Positions 1 through 4,663 of a stretch of DNA of 5,861 nt are shown here, piece after piece; position 1 is the stretch's first letter; each line of letters starts with the position of its first letter. The notes beneath the pieces were generated by a model, which saw only the letters and a program-made list of their open reading frames with translations, was not told the DNA's origin and did not search any database. Source of the stretch: an uncultured Lachnospiraceae bacterium (GTDB lineage: Bacteria > Bacillota > Clostridia > Lachnospirales > Lachnospiraceae); the NCBI GenBank assembly GCA_910577955.1, contig CAJTNC010000043.1, positions 1-5,861 on the forward strand. The letters are read 5' to 3'. A program made the translations under genes and the position numbers.

Positions 1-375
1 GGTTGTCGCCATGAACATGATTATAGCGACAGAAGCCTTTACCCGCTTCGACAATCCCAGGCAGTTCAACTGCTACGTCGGTGTGGCTCCATTCGCATAT
101 ACGTCCGGCACCAGCCAGCACTCCCGCAACAGAGTGTCGCAACGGGCCGTGAAATACATAAAATGCCTTCTTCATATGGCTGCCGTGGCGATTGCCCATA
201 AGAAGACTGGTGATATGAAAACATATTTTGAAAGAAAAGTCGCCGAAGGAAAAAACAAAATGACCGTATTAAACGCTGTGCGAGCCAAGCTCGTGGCGAG
301 AATGTTCGCCGTAATCAGAAATAATCGAGTTTATCAACCTATTTTATCAGTTTAGGCTTGCACAAATCATAAAAA
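1..375 (+). mobile_element. Right end of an IS110-family insertion sequence; boundary approximate
   Basis: The element enters from the left edge and ends shortly after the transposase stop at 355. The minus-strand gene remnant on the other side is already in good coding sequence by about 385, so the non-coding right end is at most about 30 bp. In this family a short 3' flank suggests that the long non-coding, bridge-RNA-bearing end is upstream of the transposase and outside the window; this is inference. No terminal inverted repeat or target duplication is visible, as expected for IS110. The exact end cannot be set without an uninterrupted homologue. Confidence 0.6.
2..355 (+). CDS. IS110-family transposase, C-terminal part (5' end outside window)
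   Basis: This is the C-terminal part of a DEDD/serine-type transposase of the IS110 family, which recombines insertion-sequence ends with target DNA. The reading frame is open to the left edge, so the ATG at 11 is probably an internal Met and not the start. What is visible is the Transposase_20 (IS116/IS110/IS902) region: a VVAMNMIIAT segment, then FNCYVGVAPFAYTSGTSQH, where the family's second-domain serine is expected, then a helical, basic tail (NAVRAKLVARMFAVIRNN). The N-terminal RuvC-like DEDD domain is missing only because of the window edge. The stop TAG at 353-355 is intact. The family assignment rests on recognising this conserved block and is secure; the individual IS name is not. 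Confidence 0.9.
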   Translation, partial: VVAMNMIIATEAFTRFDNPRQFNCYVGVAPFAYTSGTSQHSRNRVSQRAVKYIKCLLHMAAVAIAHKKTGDMKTYFERKVAEGKNKMTVLNAVRAKLVARMFAVIRNNRVYQPILSV

Positions 376-384
376 TATGAAAGG

Positions 385-523
385 TAAATACCGCATCAGA
401 TACTTGTTGCCTAATTTCATCAATGTTACCAATCTCCCAGATTCTATCAGAGAGCGTAACAATCGCATCCTCTGTATTTATATCCATTCCTTGCAGGATA
501 TCGCTTATTTTCTCCATTTTCAT
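385..523 (-). pseudogene. 5' remnant of a small array gene truncated by the IS110 insertion
   Basis: A minus-strand frame starts at the ATG at 523 (MKMEKISDILQGMDINTEDA...) and runs about 45 plausible, acidic, soluble residues before it enters IS sequence, where it ends out of context at 347. A longer start at 544 exists, but it lies inside the conserved inverted-repeat unit. The ATG at 523 sits 20 nt after the repeat's CCCGTTA motif, matching the 22-23 nt seen at neighbouring genes. The family cannot be recognised from this fragment. By position it was the most distal visible cassette of the putative immunity array. It is almost certainly non-functional, having lost its C-terminus. Confidence 0.6.
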
Positions 524-543
524 ATTTTTCTTTTTGTTGCACA

Positions 544-591
544 TAACGGGATGCAGCTAATTGCCGTTTAAGGCGATTGAGGTGCGTGTTA
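544..591. repeat. attC-like intergenic unit A
   Basis: Imperfect inverted repeat between the SUKH-like pseudogene and the truncated gene. On the + strand the outer box TAAC (544-547) pairs with GTTA (588-591). The inner box GCA (553-555) pairs with TGC (583-585). The spacers between boxes are unequal: 5 nt (GGGAT) on the left and 2 nt (GT) on the right. Inside is a further stem, TAATTGCC (558-565) with GGCGATTG (572-579), containing two G-T pairs. Unit B has the same layout and similar sequence. Two boxes with asymmetric spacers and a variable centre is the architecture of integron attC sites; function as a recombination site is inferred. Confidence 0.6.
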
Positions 592-602
592 GCTTACGTT
601 TT

Positions 603-921
603 TTATTGCTCCATTTTTCGTTTTACAATATCAATAAATTCATCTTTAGTCATGAACTTATTTAGGAAATCTTCCAATGTTCCTTCATTAGTAACCTCTG
701 TAAAAAACTCCTCATGGTCTGTACTCCACACGATCGGATTATCAACATTGAGGTCTAATTGGTTCTGTGTCTTCGGCTGACAGCCAAGGTGTATCTTCCG
801 GCTTTTGATATAAGGCGGTCTTAAAAGTTATGGCACACAAGTCTTCTTGTAAAGACACTCCTTTTACATTGGCGACATTACCACCTAATTGTTTAATGCG
901 ATTTAAGATTCCCTTTTTCAT
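603..921 (-). pseudogene. Internally deleted, frameshifted SUKH (SMI1/KNR4)-like immunity gene
   Basis: The minus strand opens at ATG 921 with MKKGILNRIKQLGGNVANVK, continues through a KPEDTPWLSAEDTEPI segment, then shifts to nonsense and stops at 742-744. In another frame the sequence resumes as DNPIVWSTDHEEFFTEVTNE, continues through EDFLNKFMTKDEFIDIVKRK and ends at TAA 603-605. Both halves read as genuine protein ends of one family. From memory, full-length relatives are about twice as long, so roughly the middle half has been lost, with the joint near 750-765. The W-x-x-DHE near the C-terminus resembles the SUKH (SMI1/KNR4) immunity fold, but that assignment is tentative. The start lies 23 nt after unit B's CCCATTA, as at other cassettes. 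A single short deletion explains it better than two separate genes. Confidence 0.6.
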
Positions 922-944
922 GACTTTTATTTTTTGTTCGCAGC

Positions 945-990
945 TAATGGGTTGCAGCTTGCCGCCGTTAGGCGGAACAGGTGCTTGTTA
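945..990. repeat. attC-like intergenic unit B
   Basis: Imperfect inverted repeat between the DUF1877 gene and the SUKH-like pseudogene. On the + strand the outer box TAAT (945-948) pairs with GTTA (987-990). The inner box GCA (954-956) pairs with TGC (982-984). The spacers are 5 nt (GGGTT) and 2 nt (TT), the same lengths as in unit A. The centre is a perfect stem CCGCC (962-966)/GGCGG (971-975) with loop GTTA. The wider segments 936-992 and 536-594 are clearly homologous to each other, but their central stems differ while pairing is kept. Confidence 0.65.
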
Positions 991-1009
991 TCAATATTTT
1001 CTGCTTTTG

Positions 1010-1501
1010 TTACAAATCAACCGTAAAGATGACTGAACAACCTTCTTTTTGAGCATTCTCATAAAACGATTGAATATCTCCACTCCAACCTAAAAGATAA
1101 TTCAAGGTATCATCATTTTTAGGTAATGAATATTCCTGTTCATCTATCAATGGAAAATTCTTTCGTATAATTTCCTGCAGATTATTTTGATGTAAATAGA
1201 CAACTATCTGTTTTACCTCGGAATGAGTTTTCAGAGTAATGATTTCATCTTCCGTTTCAACTAAAAACTCTCCACCGAACACAATGTTTGCCGGAACAGA
1301 ATTTTCCTCATTCCACTCGCCTCCACCAAGGCAATATTGGATACCTTCCCATGCTTTATCCAACTCACAACCACGAGGTGTTTCCAATAAGGTTTCCTCT
1401 ATTTCCTCTAACATATAGTCATATCGTTCATCATGTGGCAAGGAACGAAGTTTGTTCAGTTCATCTTCTTTCAAAGCATATAAAACACCTAATCTTGACA
1501 T
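1010..1501 (-). CDS. DUF1877 (YfbM-like) protein, probable orphan immunity protein
   Basis: A 163-residue soluble, acidic protein with no signal peptide or membrane segment, so cytoplasmic. It begins MSRLGVLYALKEDELNKL and carries the family hallmark DKAWEGIQYCL at residues 48-58, followed by the GGEF-like stretch IVFGGEFL; this resembles the DUF1877/YfbM pattern. The length is usual for the family. The biochemical role of the family is unknown to me; many members sit in immunity-gene clusters of polymorphic-toxin systems. It is the fourth cassette of the minus-strand array, and unit B follows its stop by about 20 bp. Unusually for this array and phylum, the start has a clear Shine-Dalgarno, AGGAG at 1510-1514, 8 nt before the ATG. 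The family call is fairly sure; the immunity role is inferred from company. Confidence 0.8.
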   Translation of the reverse strand: MSRLGVLYALKEDELNKLRSLPHDERYDYMLEEIEETLLETPRGCELDKAWEGIQYCLGGGEWNEENSVPANIVFGGEFLVETEDEIITLKTHSEVKQIVVYLHQNNLQEIIRKNFPLIDEQEYSLPKNDDTLNYLLGWSGDIQSFYENAQKEGCSVIFTVDL

Positions 1502-1509
1502 AATTCATT

Positions 1510-1514
1510 CTCCT
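1510..1514 (-). promoter_or_regulatory. Shine-Dalgarno AGGAG of the DUF1877 gene
   Basis: AGGAG on the minus strand ends 8 nt before the ATG at 1501, an ideal spacing that fixes this start. The other array genes have A-rich leaders with no comparable motif, so this cassette may have a different origin. Confidence 0.6.
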
Positions 1515-1526
1515 GTTTTTAGTCTG

Positions 1527-1560
1527 GCGGATAATCGACCATTACGGGCGGTTCATCCGC
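1527..1560. repeat. attC-like intergenic unit C
   Basis: Inverted repeat between the DUF2262 and DUF1877 genes. On the + strand GCGGAT (1527-1532) pairs perfectly with ATCCGC (1555-1560), and ACC (1538-1540) with GGT (1550-1552). The spacers between outer and inner boxes are again 5 nt (AATCG) and 2 nt (TC), although the box sequences are unrelated to those of units A and B. A direct near-repeat of the left part (GGCGGATAATCGA, compare GGTCGGATATTCGA at 1621-1634) lies about 95 bp away. The intergenic region (1502-1638) is longer than the others and may hold a second, decayed unit. Confidence 0.5.
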
Positions 1561-1638
1561 GTATTATAAACCTATTGGAGATTTGTAAATATGTCGTTCT
1601 GTTCATTAGAAGACAAAATTGGTCGGATATTCGATTGA

Positions 1639-2487
1639 CTATCCAGCAATATTGGCATCGAGAATGCCTTTCTTCAAAGAACCATGAACCTCTATGGCAT
1701 GCCCCCAAAACATATCATCATCGTTGTAATAAGCAGTAAAGCTACCGCCTGACGTGATGGAAATTTCCGAGAGTGCAATACGCTTCGCAAACGTTTCTTC
1801 AGTGATTGGCCCGACACCCTTGCTTTCCCCATCCTCAGCCAACCAGTCGTTGGCAAGTGCAGTGAGTTTCTTTGCTGCAAATTTCCGCATGGTTTCATCC
1901 CATGTTTCCTGCTCGGCAACCAATTTTTTTGCCGCTGTGCGGGCACGGCTCCATGAAGATTTGCTCTCCGGGTTAACCTCAAGCATGAAAGAAACCTCAT
2001 TGCCGTTCCATAAGAAGGTAGTCTCAAACATCTCAAACTCCCGATTTAGAATCAGTGTTCCCAGCACCTTGTCCTCTATGACCACAGGCTTATTATATTC
2101 CTCCAAAACCATCTCTAACTCCGGGCAGGAAACCGACTGTTCCAGCACCTCTGTAACAGCCCAACTGTTGAATTTTTCAGGGGTGGTATGCTTTGGCACA
2201 TACTCATCCAACAGTTTCCTGACCTTGATACGGCAGATTTGTTCTCTCTCAAATCGTTTCCAACCTCTTTCACTATTTTTTTCTTCCTCGGTGACGGGCC
2301 ATTCCAGCCGGCCCTCTCGAATATTGACTTCACCGGTGGCACAAAACACCATACCCAGAGATATGACGGTCATATCCCAAAAGCCATTATTATCATATCC
2401 AGCACCCAAAGTGTGTTGAATCAAAACGATTACTTCCTTTTCCTCTGGAGCGTATCGCTCATAAAATTTCTCAAACATATCGCTCAT
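1639..2487 (-). CDS. DUF2262 domain protein, probable orphan immunity protein
   Basis: A 282-residue cytoplasmic protein without signal or membrane segments. The C-terminal half (about residues 136-282) is a good DUF2262 domain: KVLGTLILNREFEMFE near 140-155, a conserved WNGNEVSFMLEV stretch, a helical region rich in Ala and Lys, then the hallmark DMFWGHAIEVHGSL at 258-271 and the terminal DANIAG. The N-terminal half (FEKFYERYAPEEKEVIVLIQ...) is a separate region often seen ahead of this domain; I cannot assign a function. The biochemical activity is unknown. Company and acidity suggest an immunity protein. The start at 2487 is used here; an in-frame ATG three codons on (2478) is equally possible, and neither has a Shine-Dalgarno. 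It is the third cassette of the array. An unusually long gap (about 137 bp) with unit C follows it. Confidence 0.8.
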   Translation of the reverse strand: MSDMFEKFYERYAPEEKEVIVLIQHTLGAGYDNNGFWDMTVISLGMVFCATGEVNIREGRLEWPVTEEEKNSERGWKRFEREQICRIKVRKLLDEYVPKHTTPEKFNSWAVTEVLEQSVSCPELEMVLEEYNKPVVIEDKVLGTLILNREFEMFETTFLWNGNEVSFMLEVNPESKSSWSRARTAAKKLVAEQETWDETMRKFAAKKLTALANDWLAEDGESKGVGPITEETFAKRIALSEISITSGGSFTAYYNDDDMFWGHAIEVHGSLKKGILDANIAG

Positions 2488-2503
2488 ACATATTTGTTTT
2501 ATT

Positions 2504-2567
2504 GGGTTTATAATATCCCACGGATGATCTGCCCTTTAAGGGAGATTAATCAGCTTGTTAGAAACCC
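2504..2567. repeat. attC-like intergenic unit D, the longest stem
   Basis: Extended imperfect palindrome between the DUF4240 and DUF2262 genes. On the + strand, from the outside in, GGGTTT (2504-2509) pairs with AAACCC (2562-2567), TAAT (2511-2514) with GTTA (2557-2560), GAT (2523-2525) with ATC (2549-2551), ATCT (2527-2530) with AGAT (2543-2546), and CCCTT (2532-2536) with AAGGG (2538-2542). G2531 is left bulged on one side only. The TAAT/GTTA outer box is shared with unit B; the inner spacers differ. A bulged base in an otherwise long stem recalls the extrahelical bases that integron integrases read. Confidence 0.55.
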
Positions 2568-2570
2568 GGT

Positions 2571-3122
2571 TCAGAACACATCGTTCCCCCACCATTTATC
2601 AAAAGTTAGTGGACACACCTTACGGATGGATTCTTCATTGTCCTCTTCCCATTCTATCTCTATTCCGTCAGCATAACCCGGTAAGGAATAGTCCTCTGCC
2701 GCAGCATAGAAGTAATCACCATCGCCAGTTCGTTCTCCAAGTACTGTTTGAACGGCATAATCCAAGTCCTCCTGTTCCGGATAATCTTCTCCCTCCGGGT
2801 CCTCAAGCTCCGAGAATACATCACACAGGGTGTCTGCATTTTCCAATGCGTTGTAAAACACCTCCCGTCCCTGTGCGATAAGCCAAAAGCGGAAATAATC
2901 GAATCCGTCATCGCTACATCCGCCAAGTACGACATAGGCCACAGCCCACAATTCCTGCTTATAGGAGAGCTTGCAGAAATACTCCCACCAATATCTGAAC
3001 CCGAACAATTCTTCTTCAGAAAGTGAGGTCAGGCTCTCTTTGAGTTTGCGTCCACGATCGGATTCTTCGATGATTGTCCAGAACTTTTCTTCTGTCATCA
3101 ATTTGGATGCGTCTTTTTTCAT
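2571..3122 (-). CDS. DUF4240 protein, probable orphan immunity protein
   Basis: A 183-residue, strongly acidic, cytoplasmic protein. The DUF4240 signature is clear: an N-terminal MTEEKFWTIIEE (residues 9-20), a helix with LSEEELFGF, and the conserved core VAYVVLGGCSDDGFDYFRFW followed by LIAQGREVF (about 61-89). The C-terminal third is rich in Asp and Glu and ends TFDKWWGNDVF. The molecular function of the family is not established. It is related in context to WGR/immunity-type loci, and its acidity would suit binding of a basic toxin domain, which is inference. The start at 3122 is preferred because it lies 22 nt after the CCCATTA of unit E, like other array starts; the ATG at 3098 (MTEEKFW) is the alternative. 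It is the second cassette of the array. Confidence 0.85.
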   Translation of the reverse strand: MKKDASKLMTEEKFWTIIEESDRGRKLKESLTSLSEEELFGFRYWWEYFCKLSYKQELWAVAYVVLGGCSDDGFDYFRFWLIAQGREVFYNALENADTLCDVFSELEDPEGEDYPEQEDLDYAVQTVLGERTGDGDYFYAAAEDYSLPGYADGIEIEWEEDNEESIRKVCPLTFDKWWGNDVF

Positions 3123-3144
3123 TTTTATTTCATTTTAAGGTTGC

Positions 3145-3182
3145 TAATGGGCCTGGCGAAAACTGACCGTCAGGACAGTTTA
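3145..3182. repeat. attC-like intergenic unit E
   Basis: Inverted repeat between the DUF6756-like and DUF4240 genes, overlapping the stop codon of the former. On the + strand TAA of the TAATGGG motif (3145-3151, identical to unit B) faces TTA at 3180-3182, and CCTG (3152-3155) pairs with CAGG (3171-3174). The spacers are not the strict 5/2 of units A-C. The minus-strand CTGA/TCAG hairpin followed by TTTT inside it could instead be a weak terminator. Confidence 0.45.
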
Positions 3183-3623
3183 TTCATTTGTCATCAACTT
3201 CTTCATTTCATTTTTCCGCACGTCAATATAAAGCAAATCATCATGATCCGTTATACTATACAGTTCCATAAAATCCTCTGTTATTAAGTAGTATTCATCA
3301 AGGCCTTCACAGTCACCGATAAATTTATGTATATCGGCCATTCTTGCTTTATAAACGACGAAATCCTTGTTCCAATAATCAATAAAGAAATAGAGAATGA
3401 TATCTTTGTCAATTATATCCAACAGATGAAAATAAGGGTCTTCCATGTTACAATCTATACTATATGGCACATATTTAAAGTTCAGCCATAATGCACGAGG
3501 ATTACCAAATACAAAAGTATCATATAGCTTTTGCATCAAAATATCTTTATCGGAACCTTCTATTTTCTGAAATGGAAGATGATTATCTTTGATTGTTCGT
3601 TCTATTTCTTTATAATCAAACAT
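3180..3623 (-). CDS. DUF6756-like protein, first gene of the array, probable orphan immunity protein
   Basis: With the start chosen at 3623 (MFDYKEIERTIKDNHLPF) this is a 147-residue acidic cytoplasmic protein. The longer frame from 3656 (MALHYQQKQHV...) is rejected because its start falls within a structured leader. Visible landmarks are PRALWLNFKY, a hydrophobic IILYFFIDYWNKDFVVY strand pair, a GDCEGLDEYYLITEDF segment and the closing HDDLLYIDV. This order (W-x-N/H-x-K, then FF-x-x-x-W, then EYY-x-x-x-x-D-x, then DD-x-L) is what I recall of DUF6756, but the assignment is moderate only. It is the promoter-proximal gene of the minus-strand array, about 90 nt downstream of the predicted transcription start. 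Codon use is visibly A+T-rich compared with the genes to the right of 4076. Confidence 0.7.
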   Translation of the reverse strand: MFDYKEIERTIKDNHLPFQKIEGSDKDILMQKLYDTFVFGNPRALWLNFKYVPYSIDCNMEDPYFHLLDIIDKDIILYFFIDYWNKDFVVYKARMADIHKFIGDCEGLDEYYLITEDFMELYSITDHDDLLYIDVRKNEMKKLMTNE

Positions 3624-3654
3624 AACATGTTGCTTTTGTTGATAATGTAATGCC

Positions 3655-3673
3655 AACAGCGGATCGGGCTGTT
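3655..3673. repeat. Perfect 6-bp hairpin in the array leader
   Basis: AACAGC (3655-3660) pairs with GCTGTT (3668-3673) around a 7-nt loop. It lies in the leader between the promoter and the first array gene, the position an attI-like primary insertion site would occupy. It lacks the two-box asymmetric form of units A-C, so its role is open: leader structure or recombination site. Confidence 0.35.
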
Positions 3674-3693
3674 ATTTTCTTTAAATATTTCCG

Positions 3694-3712
3694 GAAGGGC
3701 AATCGGCCCTTC
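3694..3712 (-). promoter_or_regulatory. Stem-loop at the predicted 5' end of the array transcript
   Basis: GAAGGGC (3694-3700) and GCCCTTC (3706-3712) form a perfect 7-bp stem with loop AATCG. With the -7 box at 3718-3725, the first transcribed base should be close to 3712, so the mRNA would begin almost exactly with this stem. A 5'-terminal stem of this kind can stabilise a message; it could also be an operator. There is no U-run after it on the minus strand, so a terminator is unlikely. Confidence 0.4.
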
Positions 3713-3717
3713 AATCA

Positions 3718-3749
3718 CAAAGTTAACAAAAAATCCTTACACAACATCT
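3718..3749 (-). promoter_or_regulatory. Bacteroides-type promoter of the immunity array
   Basis: The minus strand reads TAACTTTG at 3725-3718, an exact match to the Bacteroidota -7 element TAnnTTTG. The expected TTTG near -33 is poor: nothing matches at 20-bp spacing, and GTTG (3745-3742) lies too close. It points at the first array gene (start 3623) and no other minus-strand -7 match was found in the intergenic gaps, so it may serve all cassettes. Confidence 0.5.
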
Positions 3750-4075
3750 GCTCTTGCGCAGATTTCAGTCCTTTCAGCCAACATTTTACAAAAAAACAGC
3801 TAATTTAGCGTACGCCTACGATTATCGGCATAATTACCACGATGGAATGGAATTCTGAACGACAAAGACTAAGGGTATGATGAATCCATACCTTTAGTCA
3901 GTAGTCTCAAACGAAAAAATCTATCTGGCAGAACGGCCATTCTCAAAGAGCAGCCACGGACTCCGTGACTCGCCGTTAATGTTTAATACATAAGAAGGAC
4001 ACTTTCACCATAATGTTCTTGAAACGGGGTATACAAAGTGTACTTTTTGAGAAAATAACACCATTCATACATCCG
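3726..4075. other. Gene-free 350-bp stretch with several hairpins
   Basis: No convincing coding frame was found on either strand; the longest frames are about 20-30 codons. It holds ATCTGC/GCAGAT (3747-3764), the palindrome GCGTACGC, ATTAT/ATAAT around CGGC, the 13-bp stem at 3867-3899, and a nested structure at 3932-3977 (outer AACGGC/GCCGTT, inner CACGGA/TCCGTG). It separates the A+T-rich array from the chromosomal genes to the right, so it is the likely location of the island boundary. Confidence 0.5.
3867..3899 (-). terminator. Strong 13-bp hairpin, plausible terminator of the lipoprotein transcript
   Basis: GACTAAGGGTATG (3867-3879) pairs with CATACCTTTAGTC (3887-3899) over 13 positions with one G-T pair and a 7-nt loop. 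On the minus strand it is followed by TTTGTCGTT, a weak U-run. It lies about 180 nt past the lipoprotein stop and before the array promoter, where it would insulate the two units. The distance and weak U-run keep the confidence moderate. Confidence 0.45.
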
Positions 4076-4597
4076 TCACGGCACATTGAAATTGACGGCC
4101 TCGCCGACACCTGCAGCCATAACCTCTCCGGAATCGGCAGGCATGTCCTCGATATCTCCTATGACATTGGTATCAAGAAATGAGACTCCGGCCCCTTCAG
4201 GAAGAGGAAATGCCTCGTATTTGGCAAGTTCCTCCACCTTCCTGACATTATTCTTCCCGAGAACGCGTTCCTCGGTATTGTCCAAAATATCGCGGAACAA
4301 GTCAAGATAGCGATACTCTCCATAGAGCTTGGCCAGATCAGAAGTGGCCTGCACGCTCTCTGCCGACAAGGAGTCGGCCTGCGAATTGATGATATCGAAA
4401 TACTTCTGAGCTTTTTTGGCGTATTCGCCGCAATAATCAATCATGGTGGTATAATCTGCCTCAGCAAGCACATCATGCGACTCTATCTTTTCAGCCACAT
4501 CCTTTGGTGACGGCATGCTGCTGCCGCACGATACCGCTCCTACCACGAGCATGATAAGCGACAGGACTCCCGAGAATTTAAAAACGCGTGTCTTCAT
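4076..4597 (-). CDS. Small lipoprotein of unknown function
   Basis: With the start at 4597 the product has 173 residues. It opens MKTRVFKFSGVLSLIMLVVG, a basic N-region and hydrophobic core, then AVSC with Cys24 as the lipidation site. The upstream in-frame start at 4651 would put 18 polar residues before the signal peptide and is rejected. The residues after Cys (GSSMPS) lack the acidic surface-export signal of Bacteroidota lipoproteins, so a periplasm-facing anchor is more likely. The mature part is helical (residues about 30-135), with EYAKKAQKYFDIINSQADSL suggesting a short coiled coil, then a Gly/Val/Ala-rich tail. I do not recognise a family. It follows the NYN gene by 66 bp on the same strand and may be co-transcribed with it. 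Confidence 0.75.
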   Translation of the reverse strand: MKTRVFKFSGVLSLIMLVVGAVSCGSSMPSPKDVAEKIESHDVLAEADYTTMIDYCGEYAKKAQKYFDIINSQADSLSAESVQATSDLAKLYGEYRYLDLFRDILDNTEERVLGKNNVRKVEELAKYEAFPLPEGAGVSFLDTNVIGDIEDMPADSGEVMAAGVGEAVNFNVP

Positions 4598-4640
4598 AAT
4601 CTGTATTATTAATGGTGATTGTCCCCTTTTATTTATTATA

Positions 4641-4656
4641 GTAGATGACAAAAAAA
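4641..4656. repeat. 16-bp direct repeat, copy 1
   Basis: GTAGATGACAAAAAAA occurs here and again, identically, at 5526-5541. On the minus strand the copies read TTTTTTTG followed by TCATCTAC. This copy lies 44 bp upstream of the lipoprotein start, the second about 210 bp upstream of the NYN gene start. It contains a TTTG, so a -33 element is possible, but no TAnnTTTG follows at the right distance. Confidence 0.4.
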
Positions 4657-4663
4657 TTCATTG

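Noticed and set aside
1754..2419. Plus-strand frame of 221 residues rich in Ser
   Set aside because: It is antisense to the DUF2262 gene, which has clear family motifs; Ser-rich shadows are typical of antisense frames.
3156..3174. Short hairpin with TTTT on the minus strand as a terminator after the first array gene
   Set aside because: The stem is only about 4 bp with a 3-nt loop and overlaps repeat unit E; too weak to call.
544..3182. The repeats as a CRISPR array
   Set aside because: The units are 400-900 bp apart with genes between them, differ in sequence, and have no cas genes nearby.
3512..3540. Internal minus-strand promoter in the DUF6756-like gene (TACTTTTG with an upstream TTTG)
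   Set aside because: The spacing of 17 bp is short for Bacteroidota promoters and it lies well inside coding sequence; probably chance in A+T-rich DNA.
3867..3936. Short minus-strand frame starting MAVLPDRFFRLRLLTKGM
   Set aside because: Only 23 codons, ending inside the 13-bp hairpin; no support as a gene.
4030..4045. Minus-strand TACACTTTG as a -7 box downstream of the lipoprotein gene
   Set aside because: It has three bases instead of two between TA and TTTG and no -33 partner.
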